Virus record (IMG/VR): IMGVR_UViG_3300025327_000083
Coordinates: 1-39,522 of that record
Strand: one strand, 5' to 3'
Source: a virus
Length of the DNA: 39,522 nt
Shown in pieces: positions 7,797 to 14,731 of this stretch (the first letter of the stretch is position 1; each line of letters begins with the position of its first letter). A model generated the notes under the pieces. It saw only the letters and a program-made list of their open reading frames with translations, did no database searches and was not told the origin of the DNA. Made by a program: the position numbers and the translations under genes.

Positions 7797-8549
7797 TCAA
7801 CTCCCGCTTTCGGGCTCGGGCGCCGCCATGCAGGCATTCCAGGCGTTTTCGTACCACGCTTTCGGGCCGCCAGGATATTTGTGAGCTTCGGCGATCGCTT
7901 TGAGCGTCGCCGCCAATCTCGGAGGATCAGCAGATAAGTCGATCGAGCTACTGGCATGCTGAGCCATTTCGGCCTCACCAACCCCTCGCTGATGGTATCG
8001 CACGATCATCGAGTCATCGCTCAGTTTCGATCTGCACGCTTCCTTGAGCGCCGTGTACCGTTTGGTCATCAGATGTTCGCTTGATGCCGTTGCGATCATA
8101 TCTGGCACCGCTTCGGGAGGCTGCGCCGCGCCGCTTTCCATTTGCGCTTTCTCGGCGTTCAATTCGGATTCGAGCTTGGCAAAGCAAATTGTCTGCGATT
8201 GGGCCCCGAGCAAGCCAGAAAAGAGTCTGTCGTTTGCCGGGGGGGCCTGCTCGGCTATCAGCCCGGCCACTTCCTTCCTGACCGATTCGACGAATGCCGC
8301 CTCGGCCGCGTTCAAGGATAGGCCGTTGTAATTGAATGAGATCGCGTCCAAGTTCGTGCCCTGACCCACCTGATAGACCATCATCTCGACCATCTGGCCG
8401 CGGACGGTGCAATCCAGCGGTGCGCGCGCGCCTTCATGCTGGTCGATTTGCCCATTCGTGGGCTTGCCGGAGCCAGCATTCACTAACTGAATCTGGCACA
8501 ACATGAGCGCAGCTGCGGCGAGCCAAAAGCAGTTCTTCATCCTCGACAT
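7797..8549 (-). CDS. Secreted/periplasmic hypothetical protein with GQGT-LD motif
   Basis: This 250-residue protein starts MSRMKNCFWLAAAALMLCQI and has a cleavable-looking signal peptide ending near VNAG. The start at 8549 is preferred over an in-frame TTG at 8564 because GGAGGG lies 7 bases before this ATG. The mature part has CTVRGQMVEMMVYQVGQGTN, then LD, and later FVESVRKEVAGLIAEQAPP, with several cysteines. A similar arrangement (Cys, RG, GQGT-LD, VREE/VRKE, LIA, P-x-x-D) recurs in the rightward protein at 28145-28912, so the two may be paralogues. It is the first gene after the strong promoter at 8697-8725. Function is unknown; it may act in the host periplasm. Confidence 0.75.
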   Translation of the reverse strand: MSRMKNCFWLAAAALMLCQIQLVNAGSGKPTNGQIDQHEGARAPLDCTVRGQMVEMMVYQVGQGTNLDAISFNYNGLSLNAAEAAFVESVRKEVAGLIAEQAPPANDRLFSGLLGAQSQTICFAKLESELNAEKAQMESGAAQPPEAVPDMIATASSEHLMTKRYTALKEACRSKLSDDSMIVRYHQRGVGEAEMAQHASSSIDLSADPPRLAATLKAIAEAHKYPGGPKAWYENAWNACMAAPEPESGS

Positions 8550-8595
8550 GCTGGTTCCCTCCAAGCAAAGACGCCCCGGCTTCTACCAGAGCGTC

Positions 8596-8623
8596 GGTTT
8601 AGTGAATTTGGTTTAATGAATTG
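8596..8623. repeat. Tandem 14-bp repeat in leader region
   Basis: Two adjacent 14-base units at 8596-8609 and 8610-8623 (GGTTTAGTGAATTT and GGTTTAATGAATTG) differ at two positions. They lie in the transcribed leader between the promoter at 8697-8725 and the secreted-protein gene. They may be an operator or RNA element, or a chance duplication. Confidence 0.45.
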
Positions 8624-8696
8624 GGCTATCGGACCATGATCGCATCCTCCTTTTGACGGCGGCGAAGTGGATACTTTTCCTCATTGTGCGCCAATT

Positions 8697-8725
8697 GTTA
8701 TAAACATAGTTCCGCACTTTGTCAA
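8697..8725 (-). promoter_or_regulatory. Strong sigma70-type promoter
   Basis: On the minus strand TTGACA (8720-8725), a 17-base spacer and TATAAC (8697-8702) give a full consensus -35 and a five-of-six -10. Transcription should start near 8690 and run into the secreted-protein gene and onward through DUF1643, VRR-NUC and possibly the terminase genes. It lies directly after the HNH-AP2 stop codon. Confidence 0.85.
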
Positions 8726-8738
8726 CATTGAAATTCGC

Positions 8739-9224
8739 TTAAATCGTGCAGGTGCTGTGAAGGCGTCGCTTGGCGGCGACGTACGCAGCGTGGGCGGCTT
8801 CTGGCGTAGCGAACGTGCCAATGTGACGCTGCTTTCCATTGAGTCCGATGCTCGCCCTGAATTTCCCTTGATGTGCATATACTCCGAGCAATCCGGTCTG
8901 ACTGTTGCGTTGCGCACGACGCCGATTTTGCGTATTCCCCTGATGCGTGATATCGCGCAAATTCTTCAGCCGGTTATCATCACGGATCGTGTTCTTGTGA
9001 TCGATCTCGCCCTCTGGCCAGCAACCATGTACGAATAACCAAGCAAGACGACCGGCCAAATACTTGCGCCCATCGATGCTGAACTGCCGATAACCGTTGA
9101 TGCGCACACAGCCGGCAATACTTCCAGCCTTCACGCGACCGCGCACCATGCGCCACCTGAAAATTCCAGTCAGCGGGTTATAATTCAAGACCTCGCGCAG
9201 CCTAGCGGCCGTGAGAATTTTCAT
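8739..9224 (-). CDS. HNH endonuclease with AP2-like DNA-binding domain
   Basis: This 161-residue free-standing homing-type endonuclease begins with a short helical LTAARLREVLNYNPLTG segment and FRWR. The HNH core follows: GYRQFSIDGRKYLAGRLAW, WPEGEIDHKNTIRDDNRLKN and LRDITHQGNTQN, with His/Asp-His/Asn metal-site residues. The C-terminal AP2-like domain reads GLLGVYAHQGKFRASIGLNG, IGTF and EAAHAAYVAAKR. A close paralogue lies on the other arm at 22434-22922 and ends with the same CTI tail; by eye about two thirds of residues match. Its start overlaps the upstream gene by 23 bases and is preceded by GAAGGGG. Such genes usually insert between phage genes and spread by cleaving alleles that lack them. 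Confidence 0.9.
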   Translation of the reverse strand: MKILTAARLREVLNYNPLTGIFRWRMVRGRVKAGSIAGCVRINGYRQFSIDGRKYLAGRLAWLFVHGCWPEGEIDHKNTIRDDNRLKNLRDITHQGNTQNRRRAQRNSQTGLLGVYAHQGKFRASIGLNGKQRHIGTFATPEAAHAAYVAAKRRLHSTCTI

Positions 9225-9846
9225 GTTCTATCGCCCCTTCAAGCAGCAAATCAAGCCGCCGGAGCACACGGTCATGCAGATCATTTAGATACTCGCCCAT
9301 GGGCCGCGCTTTCGTACTCACTGACGCTTTGCGACATGCCAACGAGTACCGGATCGACTCCAGTGCGACCCGCTCCCCGCGCCAGCGCCGCAGGATCTTG
9401 GCAAGTCCATCCCGGGGAAGAGCACGGACGTCACTCCTGTCTCTTGCAAGCGTGACCATCGTATCAACCGCCTGGCGCTCGAATTCTGCGCGTAGGACCT
9501 CGAAGCGGCGTTGCGGATCGGCCGGCAGCTTACCGCCATGCCGCCGCGGTTTGACAGCTCGAGATCGCGGCGTCCACCACCACATCGCCGCCACGTACCA
9601 CTGCTCGATCGGCTCAAGTTTGGAAACCGCTCGCAAAATTATGCCCGCCTGTCCATGCAATTCAAATCTTGTAAGCTTGCCAGCAACATGAGCACGGCCT
9701 TCCGTCCTACCTGTAGCCATCCATTTCGTGATGGTCGGGCTTTGAATAATCACGTTCCAATGCACGCGATACGACCAACGCAATGCTTCTTCGATCGATC
9801 GGAACATCGGCGCCGGCGCGACTGAGGCCATGAGTTGATCAGCCAT
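9202..9846 (-). CDS. Possible late-transcription regulator (unassigned)
   Basis: The 214-residue frame starts MADQLMASVAPAPMFRSIEE; the ATG shares a base with the upstream TAA (TAATG), so the longer frame from 9870 is not preferred. It has a helical N-terminus (EEALRWSYRVHWNVII), an aromatic segment EQWYVAAMWWWTP, a long helical middle, and an end reading YLNDLHDRVLRRLDLLLEG. The latter resembles C-terminal helices of phage antitermination or sigma-like regulators, but no domain is certain. It lies at the downstream end of the replication-type leftward gene chain, where Q-like regulators often sit. Treat this as a suggestion only. Confidence 0.45.
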   Translation of the reverse strand: MADQLMASVAPAPMFRSIEEALRWSYRVHWNVIIQSPTITKWMATGRTEGRAHVAGKLTRFELHGQAGIILRAVSKLEPIEQWYVAAMWWWTPRSRAVKPRRHGGKLPADPQRRFEVLRAEFERQAVDTMVTLARDRSDVRALPRDGLAKILRRWRGERVALESIRYSLACRKASVSTKARPMGEYLNDLHDRVLRRLDLLLEGAIEHENSHGR

Positions 9847-10100
9847 TACGCTTTGATCGCTCCACTCCAATAGTGCAGTTTCATGTTCTCCATGGCACCA
9901 AGCACTTGCAAGCGGCTCTTTCGCCCTGGCAATCCACCTGACCAGAGAAATGTTCCATCTGCATCATTGAGACCAACAGCGGCAAAGCAAACGATCTCTC
10001 CGCTTTCTACCTTGGCTCGTAGATCATCGATGATCGCCAAAGCGCCCGCAGGATCGATTGTTTTTTGAACAAGACTGACGATTTTGTTCTCTTCGCTCAT
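9846..10100 (-). CDS. Hypothetical small protein (84 aa)
   Basis: This 84-residue protein begins MSEENKIVSLVQKTIDPAGA and contains VESGEIVCFAAVGLNDADGT followed by FLWSGG. It looks like a compact alpha/beta domain. Its ATG overlaps the stop of the upstream gene, and its TAA overlaps the next ATG, so it is embedded in a translationally coupled chain. I do not recognise a named family, and no catalytic motif is visible. Confidence 0.75.
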   Translation of the reverse strand: MSEENKIVSLVQKTIDPAGALAIIDDLRAKVESGEIVCFAAVGLNDADGTFLWSGGLPGRKSRLQVLGAMENMKLHYWSGAIKA

Positions 10101-10834
10101 AGTTCGATCATCTTCTCAAATTCCGATAGCATCGCGGGCGTGATTTCTCGCAGCGACTCTATCCCAAGATACTCCTTCATTTTCTCCTTCATGCGCTGCG
10201 CGGTGAGATGGATGGCGCACTCCAGCAACATCTGTTTATCTTCTCTGGTTGCGCCGAGGCTTGCATGCGCCCAGTTTTGATGGTGGCCGATTCCACACAA
10301 CGGCACGCCATACCAATTCGGAGGCTTCTGCGGATTCTCTGCGCCAGTACCGGCGGCCGGTGTGGCCGCGCTCTTGCAATGGTGCAATACAATCTCTCCG
10401 GCACAGGGCCCATGCCTTCCCTTATGAATGATCGTCATCTGACACGGCTGCGTCATGATCCACGCCTTATGCTCTTTCTGCGTGTAGAGCGCCAGTTCTT
10501 CGACTCGATCCCACAAGTGAGGATTGCGGAAGTATCCATCGACGTGCATCTTGCGCGCGAGTTCGTTTGGCTCATGTTGTTCATCAGCAAGGATACCGCG
10601 CACTTTGTCGTAATGGATCGGAGTCGGGCGCGCCGCAGTTTCATCATCTTGGATCTCTATCAGCACGCAGGCCAGACGCTGCCCGGCGACCTTGCCCTTG
10701 CTGACCGTCATACGCCGAAAGGCGTCCAATTCTGACGGATCGGAAAGCTGGAATGTCACCGTAGCGCCGCCACTATGACTCTCGCGCCACCCAAGTAGCC
10801 AAAGCTCCCCTTGAAAAGCCGGATCTAGGCTCAT
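10097..10834 (-). CDS. Putative HNH-like (DUF968/Ref-like) phage recombination protein
   Basis: This 245-residue protein starts MSLDPAFQGELWLLGWRESH; the ATG at 10834 overlaps the preceding TGA (ATGA) and is preferred over a TTG at 10849. The N-terminal half looks like a substrate-binding domain. The C-terminal half has a Cys/His cluster, PCAGEIVLHHCK and later YGVPLCGIGHHQNWAH. This is the pattern of a treble-clef nuclease such as DUF968 or the phage P1 Ref family (HHC, then PLC-x-x-x-HH). Spacing between the halves is longer than I recall for DUF968, so the family assignment is tentative. It sits in the leftward replication-type chain, consistent with a recombination role. Confidence 0.5.
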   Translation of the reverse strand: MSLDPAFQGELWLLGWRESHSGGATVTFQLSDPSELDAFRRMTVSKGKVAGQRLACVLIEIQDDETAARPTPIHYDKVRGILADEQHEPNELARKMHVDGYFRNPHLWDRVEELALYTQKEHKAWIMTQPCQMTIIHKGRHGPCAGEIVLHHCKSAATPAAGTGAENPQKPPNWYGVPLCGIGHHQNWAHASLGATREDKQMLLECAIHLTAQRMKEKMKEYLGIESLREITPAMLSEFEKMIEL

Positions 10835-11358
10835 GGCATGTCCGGCCAAAAATGGTTCTGCTTTTGCATATTAAATTTCGCAGTTACGACTTGGAGATTG
10901 TTCTCGCAGTGAAGCCCGCACACGAGTTCGTGCTTTAGGGGAACGATGTGGTCTACATGCCACGATATATTTGTCGATGCGGATCTGCGTCGCGCTAAAT
11001 CGTACATTTCCTGAATGAAAAACTCGTTTGCCCACTGCGGCGTTGCCTTTTGTGAGACGGCGCGCCGCTTCGCTGAAGCGGCGCAGGCCTTTTCAAGATT
11101 CTTCTGTTGCCAAGCAAGTTTCGCGGCACGGTCAGCCTCTGTGTTATCGCGCCGCCACGCCGCGACCCGCACCTTTATGGCGTCTGAGTTCTTCTTGTAT
11201 CTCTCCGCATCCCTTTTTTTGATTTTTTCTTTATTCGCCGCGTACCATGCCCTTCCATTGGCGCGATCCTTTTCTTTATTCTTCTCATACCATGCCTTAA
11301 AGCGAACGCGGTGCTGTTCTGGCGTGCGCAGATCACCTGCATTCATGGCAGAAGCCAC
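10831..11358 (-). CDS. HNH endonuclease with Lys-rich N-terminal region
   Basis: This 175-residue protein has a charged, repetitive N-terminal half (AWYEKNKEKDRANGRAWYAA and following), a helical array that probably grips DNA. The C-terminal HNH motif WHVDHIVPLKHELVCGLHCE, NNLQVV and FNMQKQNHFWP contains the His-Asp-His and Asn residues of the metal site. This matches free-standing phage HNH enzymes in which WHVDHI-x-PL is followed by VCGLHC-x-NNLQ. The GTG start is preceded by AAGGGG about 8 bases upstream. It overlaps the next gene by ATGA. It may be mobile or may contribute to DNA processing. Confidence 0.85.
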   Translation of the reverse strand: MASAMNAGDLRTPEQHRVRFKAWYEKNKEKDRANGRAWYAANKEKIKKRDAERYKKNSDAIKVRVAAWRRDNTEADRAAKLAWQQKNLEKACAASAKRRAVSQKATPQWANEFFIQEMYDLARRRSASTNISWHVDHIVPLKHELVCGLHCENNLQVVTAKFNMQKQNHFWPDMP

Positions 11359-11399
11359 AATAATTCCCCTTCAAACGCAGGCTTCAAACTCATAGCGCG

Positions 11400-11741
11400 C
11401 TACTGCGGCTTTCCATGCGGCGCACATCGCCGCTCGACCCAAGCCACCAGCGCTCGCTCGCTCGGCATCTGGTAGGCTTCTTCGATCAGCATGCGCAATC
11501 GAGCCGCGTAGCGATCGTCGATTCCTCCGCCTTTGTGTACCAAGTTAATCACGTTCATATATTCCGTGATGGTCATCGGCGGCTGCCTTGGGTCTATCCC
11601 TCTCACGTGACGGGCGATCATGCGCGCATCGCATTCCGGCTCGATCATTGGCCCGCGGAGCGCATCATCCTGCGCCAAAGCGAGACTGACCCCGACACAC
11701 AAGACAGCGAACAGCATAGATAATTGGAATAATCTGGTCAT
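11400..11741 (-). CDS. Secreted hypothetical protein (113 aa)
   Basis: This 113-residue protein starts MTRLFQLSMLFAVLCVGVSL and has a clear signal peptide with likely cleavage after ALAQ. The mature region has two cysteines (EPECDARMI and VERRCAPHG) and helical segments including RYAARLRMLIEEAYQM. GAGGA precedes the ATG at good spacing, and the gene follows the HExxH protein gene by 4 bases. Function is unknown; export to the host periplasm is the only supported statement. Several neighbours are also exported. Confidence 0.7.
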   Translation of the reverse strand: MTRLFQLSMLFAVLCVGVSLALAQDDALRGPMIEPECDARMIARHVRGIDPRQPPMTITEYMNVINLVHKGGGIDDRYAARLRMLIEEAYQMPSERALVAWVERRCAPHGKPQ

Positions 11742-11745
11742 GGCA

Positions 11746-12225
11746 TCAATCCTCGCAAGTTAAATTGTTGCGTTCTTTGATGGAACGATTCGCAGCTTTG
11801 CGGTCGAGATAAAATTTTTCCAACAGATCAGCCTCAAGACTGAAAGCTTGGTGCTCTCTCAAAAACCATTCAGCGCAATCCGGCATTGCGCCCCGGGCGC
11901 GCCATTGAAGGTAATGGATCAGCTCGTGAAATAAGGTAGTCGCCTCAAATGGAATCGAGGCGTCGATGTTTTCATCCAGGTAAACAGCCTCACCAAGCAC
12001 GTACACACCGAATATGTCACAGTGCTTGCAACCATAAATTTCACGCAGTTTCTCCGTGCTCACTCGGCGTATTTCTGGCAGAACCGCATCATCCGATCCG
12101 CCATACATCAGCTTCGCCAGGAAGAACGCTTGTGCCACATCAATGGGCCCCATCTTTGCGGGTATTGCCCATCCCGCTCCTACGCACAGAGCAATGAACA
12201 AGACCACCCGCGCTAGTGTTTTCAC
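11746..12225 (-). CDS. Secreted HExxH protein, DUF6647-like
   Basis: The 159-residue product starts with GTG at 12225, overlapping the TGA of the upstream gene (GTGA). This start exposes a signal peptide, VKTLARVVLFIALCVGAGWA, whereas the longer frame from 12294 does not. The mature protein has IYGCKHCDIFGVYVLGEAVY, then the zinc-metallopeptidase-like motif TLFHELIHYLQW (HExxH). Downstream is CAEWFLREHQAFSLEADLLE, with Cys and Glu-x-x-Ala typical of the DUF6647 type. A second protein of this type is at 24345-24749. Peptidase activity is inferred from the motif only. It may act in the host periplasm, for example on peptidoglycan-linked or envelope proteins. Confidence 0.75.
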   Translation of the reverse strand: MKTLARVVLFIALCVGAGWAIPAKMGPIDVAQAFFLAKLMYGGSDDAVLPEIRRVSTEKLREIYGCKHCDIFGVYVLGEAVYLDENIDASIPFEATTLFHELIHYLQWRARGAMPDCAEWFLREHQAFSLEADLLEKFYLDRKAANRSIKERNNLTCED

Positions 12226-12539
12226 TTTTTCAATCGCCAGACGGTTTTGTAAGACCCATGACAATTGCGGCTGGCTTGTTTGGCCACGCCACAAGATTCA
12301 ATTTGCCCGGCCAGTTTGCATCTTCGCAGCACACATCCCCACGCCCGCTTGTCTGGCGGCGGCGCAATGCCGTACTTCTCGGCCGCCATCCGAACACTTT
12401 CGGCCATGAACTCGCGATTGTGCCTGGCATACATCAGCAAAAACGCGGCCGCCGTCTTGGTCCACTGGTCGATAATTCTGTCAGCATGAGCGGCGGCTCG
12501 GTTCGCGCCTTCGTCAGCCATCTCAGTGATGTCAGTCAT
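12222..12539 (-). CDS. Conserved phage protein of unknown function
   Basis: The 105-residue protein begins MTDITEMADEGANRAAAHAD and ends with a pattern seen in many small phage proteins next to replication genes: PPDKRAWGCVLRRCKLAGQI, then a GSYKTVWR end (AWG-x-V, A/L-x-x-G-x-I, S-x-x-x-VWR). The N-terminal half is a helix rich in Ala. The C-terminal half may form a small winged-helix-like fold, but this is not established. The ATG overlaps the upstream TGA and its own TGA overlaps the following GTG, so it lies inside the coupled replication-type chain. Confidence 0.75.
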   Translation of the reverse strand: MTDITEMADEGANRAAAHADRIIDQWTKTAAAFLLMYARHNREFMAESVRMAAEKYGIAPPPDKRAWGCVLRRCKLAGQIESCGVAKQASRNCHGSYKTVWRLKK

Positions 12540-12715
12540 GCTGGCTCTTCCTTCTGATGAGGTTGTTTCTTTCGGTGATATCTTTCACGCATATCGTCTG
12601 CGCGCTCCCGACGCTCGCGCATGGCTGCGCTGCCCTGCCGCTCCTTGATCCAGTCGTTGACCTCCGCAATTTTTTCCCTTTGTATTTGCAAAATCATCAT
12701 GCGATCGAGACTCAT
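12536..12715 (-). CDS. Small charged helical protein (59 aa)
   Basis: This 59-residue frame begins MSLDRMMILQIQREKIAEVN and is rich in Arg, Glu and Lys, predicting one long helix that could be a coiled coil. Its ATG overlaps the upstream TGA and its TGA overlaps the next ATG (ATGA at both junctions), which strongly supports translation. No family is recognised. The context is replication-linked. Confidence 0.7.
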   Translation of the reverse strand: MSLDRMMILQIQREKIAEVNDWIKERQGSAAMRERRERADDMRERYHRKKQPHQKEEPA

Positions 12716-13050
12716 GCCATCACCTTCTTTTTGATAAGGGCAGACAACGCGCTGCGTACTTCCTGCGGCATCGCAGTTTTCTTTGCCAACGGTTCAACAT
12801 CGTCTTCATCTTGTTCAATGAGCGGTGCGGCCGGCGCTTCCGTGAAGTGCGTGCGACAATACCATGGCCCGCGACCTGTGACGGACCTGGTGAGATACCC
12901 GGTTTTCGAACACTCCACGCCGTCGTTTCGGCCGAAGCATACGCGCGGCGGATCCCTGTCTTTTTTCTTTGGCGTCTCGAGCCATCCACACCTACAGGAC
13001 GTAAACGGCTTTCCCAGCGCTTCCCCGCAGTCCGGGCAATCAGGGCGCAT
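12712..13050 (-). CDS. Zinc-ribbon-like small protein
   Basis: The 112-residue protein is taken to start MRPDCPDCGEALGKPFTSCR at 13050, inside the last codons of the upstream gene; the longer frame from 13140 would overlap that gene by 100 bases and has a poor N-terminus. C-x-x-C followed by C-x-C (CPDCGEALG, then CRCGW) suggests a zinc ribbon. More cysteines and histidine follow (RVCFGRNDG, VECSKTGY, WYCRTHF). The C-terminal part is Glu/Ala-rich and ends in Lys residues. It may bind DNA or protein in the replication complex, by analogy with other small phage zinc proteins in this position. Confidence 0.65.
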   Translation of the reverse strand: MRPDCPDCGEALGKPFTSCRCGWLETPKKKDRDPPRVCFGRNDGVECSKTGYLTRSVTGRGPWYCRTHFTEAPAAPLIEQDEDDVEPLAKKTAMPQEVRSALSALIKKKVMA

Positions 13051-13810
13051 TGTGATCCACCACCAATTCGCCACTGTATTGATCGAACTTGACCTTGTTG
13101 AACAATGTAGCCGGCCGCAAGTAGGGCGCCATCTTTTCATCGCCGGTCCAGTCCCTGACCTTCTTGGTGATCACCTGCCGGCAATCAACAGGCGTGGCGC
13201 CGTCACGCAACCTGGCGATGATGAATCCAAGATTGGTGCTGGTCGGCCGATAAGCCCTGCCGGTCTTGCTGTTCAAGAAGTTGAGAATATCGATTGCGAG
13301 GGGCTTGATGTCCGATTTATCGGACAATGTCTTTAAGGTCTTTGAACTTAATGCTTCTGCTTCTGCTTCTGCATTGCCTCTACCGCGGTCTACATTTTCT
13401 ACATTCGTCTCTACATTCGGCATGGTTGGATGCCGATTACCTGCCTCTTTTGCCCGCCGAGCGCTGATGTATTTGCGTTTGGATTCAAGGATGGCTTCGT
13501 GATCGCGGATTGCGCGATATTTGGCGTGGTTTAAGAGTCTCCAGCCACCATCGATTTCCTCGATTCGGCGACCTTCGTGCTCTTTTGTCCGGCTGTCAGG
13601 GTCCGGCATCAGGAAGGAAGCGATGGCCTCCCGCGCGGCCTCAACTGGCACACGGGCACGATTTGCCAGACCCGGGATACTCCCCCATACCCTGCCGGCA
13701 CGGTCAGACATCGCAAGCATCGCGATCCAAGTAAGCCGATGCGTATCCGGCGCGACCCAGATGGTGCTCTCCGTGATGGAGGCGAATAGCTTGGTGAAGG
13801 TCATGCTCAT
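13040..13810 (-). CDS. Replication-type protein with conserved phage C-terminal domain
   Basis: This 256-residue protein has an N-terminal winged-helix-like region (FASITESTIWVAPDTHRLTW, then GSIPGLANRARVPVEAAREA) of the kind found in DnaD/helicase-loader-type phage replication initiators. A charged low-complexity linker follows. The C-terminal segment (ILNFLNSKTGRAYRP, then LRDGATPVDCRQVITKKVRD, PYLRPATLF and FDQY) matches the Phg_2220_C conserved phage domain. It is the first gene of the leftward chain and lies just downstream of a promoter at 13821-13849. The start MSMTFTKLF is the first Met of the frame. A role in replication initiation or helicase loading is inferred from architecture. 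Confidence 0.8.
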   Translation of the reverse strand: MSMTFTKLFASITESTIWVAPDTHRLTWIAMLAMSDRAGRVWGSIPGLANRARVPVEAAREAIASFLMPDPDSRTKEHEGRRIEEIDGGWRLLNHAKYRAIRDHEAILESKRKYISARRAKEAGNRHPTMPNVETNVENVDRGRGNAEAEAEALSSKTLKTLSDKSDIKPLAIDILNFLNSKTGRAYRPTSTNLGFIIARLRDGATPVDCRQVITKKVRDWTGDEKMAPYLRPATLFNKVKFDQYSGELVVDHNAP

Positions 13811-13820
13811 GTAGACATTG

Positions 13821-13849
13821 ACTATCTACTTTGAATACGGCGCTGTCAA
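13821..13849 (-). promoter_or_regulatory. Promoter of leftward replication-type operon
   Basis: On the minus strand TTGACA (13844-13849), a 17-base spacer and GATAGT (13821-13826) precede the start codon at 13810 by only 10 bases. The mRNA leader would be a few bases long at most, so the first Met or the second Met (13804) might be used nearly leaderless. Confidence 0.65.
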
Positions 13850-13863
13850 GCCCTCGATCGGAC

Positions 13864-13907
13864 AAAAAAATCCGGGCACGCAAAAGGGAGGAACTACGCG
13901 CCCGGAT
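13864..13907 (-). terminator. Intrinsic terminator after the HTH gene
   Basis: Read on the minus strand, a 9-bp stem (CCGGGCGCG pairing with CGTGCCCGG, with one G-T pair) and a loop of about 16 bases are followed by seven T residues (13864-13870). It ends transcription of the small HTH gene before the promoter at 13821-13849. Confidence 0.8.
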
Positions 13908-13912
13908 CGAAA

Positions 13913-13949
13913 CTCCCGATTTCTCGGGAGCCATCCCGATTGCTCGGGA
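13913..13949. repeat. Two tandem palindromes spaced 21 bp
   Basis: CTCCCGA-TTTC-TCGGGAG (13913-13930) and TCCCGA-TTGC-TCGGGA (13934-13949) share the core TCCCGATT-N-CTCGGGA. The arms are perfect, and their centres are 20-21 bp apart, about two helical turns. They lie between the HTH gene and its terminator. They could be operators for a dimeric repressor or RNA hairpins. Confidence 0.7.
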
Positions 13950-13960
13950 CGGGAGGAGAC

Positions 13961-14200
13961 TTACACGGTCCTGCGGGCCAGCATGACGTGGCGGACGTAA
14001 TGCCAGTCGATGTGAGGCAGCAGTGATTCAAAAGTGACGGCGCCGGCGCTTTCCTGGTCGATCGTCACCGCTAGGTAGAACTTCGGTTGCCGCGCGCCGC
14101 GGCTGATCTGGAACAGGTAGTCAACCGACGTCCCGCAGGCCGTTGCCAGCCTTTGGCGGGCCGCAGCGTCAAGACTCTTGAGGTAGTTGGAAAGTGGCAT
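13961..14200 (-). CDS. Cro/YdaS-like HTH transcription regulator
   Basis: This 79-residue protein has a compact helix-turn-helix domain: LSNYLKSLDAAARQRLATAC, then GTSVDYLFQISRGARQP. This is the pattern of Cro/CI-type and YdaS-like regulators, with recognition-helix region SVDYLFQISRG. The tail LPHIDWHYVRHVML may be a dimerisation segment. It is transcribed leftward from a promoter whose predicted start is only about 3 bases before the ATG, with no Shine-Dalgarno, so a leaderless mRNA is likely. It has its own terminator and sits between the two early arms, the expected place for a switch regulator. No partner repressor or integrase is visible in the window. Confidence 0.75.
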   Translation of the reverse strand: MPLSNYLKSLDAAARQRLATACGTSVDYLFQISRGARQPKFYLAVTIDQESAGAVTFESLLPHIDWHYVRHVMLARRTV

Positions 14201-14209
14201 GATGGCCGA

Positions 14210-14238
14210 ATACTAGCAATTGAATCGTCGGCGGTCAA
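14210..14238 (-). promoter_or_regulatory. Promoter for the HTH gene (leaderless)
   Basis: On the minus strand TTGACC (14233-14238), 17 bases and TAGTAT (14210-14215) place the transcription start near 14203, about three bases before the ATG at 14200. It overlaps the region that drives the divergent rightward gene, so one protein could control both directions. Confidence 0.65.
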
Positions 14239-14249
14239 ATTCTGATACG

Positions 14250-14258
14250 TGCTATCAT
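14250..14258 (+). promoter_or_regulatory. Possible extended -10 for rightward gene
   Basis: TGCTATCAT (TGn plus TATCAT) ends 6 bases before the ATG at 14265, again predicting a leaderless transcript. No good -35 is present at 17 bases, which extended -10 promoters tolerate. Confidence 0.4.
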
Positions 14259-14264
14259 TTGCAC

Positions 14265-14618
14265 ATGGAGACCAAATCGATCCACGGCAATGCCATGTCC
14301 TTCGTTGCGGTGCTTGCCCTCGCCGGTGCCACGGCGGCCTACTACATCACCCTGAAAGCCGAGAACGCCTGCGTCCGGCTGGAAGAGGCCAAGACCGATT
14401 ACCAGGTCCAGAAAATCAAGGCCCAGGCCGATTACTTCGACCATCAGGTAGATATGATGCTGGCCGTCAATGTGGCGCCCGAGATCCGCGGCCAGCACAA
14501 GACCGACATGCGCCTTGCCTACCTGGCCATTTCGACCGTCAACAAGGGCGCGCTTTCCGCCATCCAGCACCGCATCGACCGGCTCACCGCCGAGACCTCG
14601 AGCTATCCCTGCCGCTAG
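14265..14618 (+). CDS. Single-span membrane protein of unknown function
   Basis: The 117-residue product is read from METKSIHGNAMSFVAVLALA; the longer frame from 14220 has no better signal and crosses the -10 element. A hydrophobic segment, AMSFVAVLALAGATAAYYIT, near residues 9-28 predicts one transmembrane helix. The remainder is a helical soluble domain with two cysteines at its ends (ENACVRLEE and SSYPCR) and a possible coiled coil (KTDYQVQKIKAQADYFDHQV). No Shine-Dalgarno is present. It is divergent from the HTH gene. Function is unknown. Confidence 0.6.
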   Translation: METKSIHGNAMSFVAVLALAGATAAYYITLKAENACVRLEEAKTDYQVQKIKAQADYFDHQVDMMLAVNVAPEIRGQHKTDMRLAYLAISTVNKGALSAIQHRIDRLTAETSSYPCR

Positions 14619-14668
14619 TCACGACACCGCCATTCAGGCCGGTTTCGTAAAAAATTCGTAGCAAATGC

Positions 14669-14697
14669 TTGACACAGTCCGAGCAAAAGCGCATATT
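14669..14697 (+). promoter_or_regulatory. Promoter of the rightward operon
   Basis: TTGACA (14669-14674), 17 bases and CATATT (14692-14697) lie 35 bases upstream of the ATG at 14732. This is the best rightward promoter in the window and probably drives the long run of overlapping genes to 29716. Confidence 0.7.
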
Positions 14698-14731
14698 TTC
14701 TTCCGCATCATTAGAAAACATGGAGATCGCG

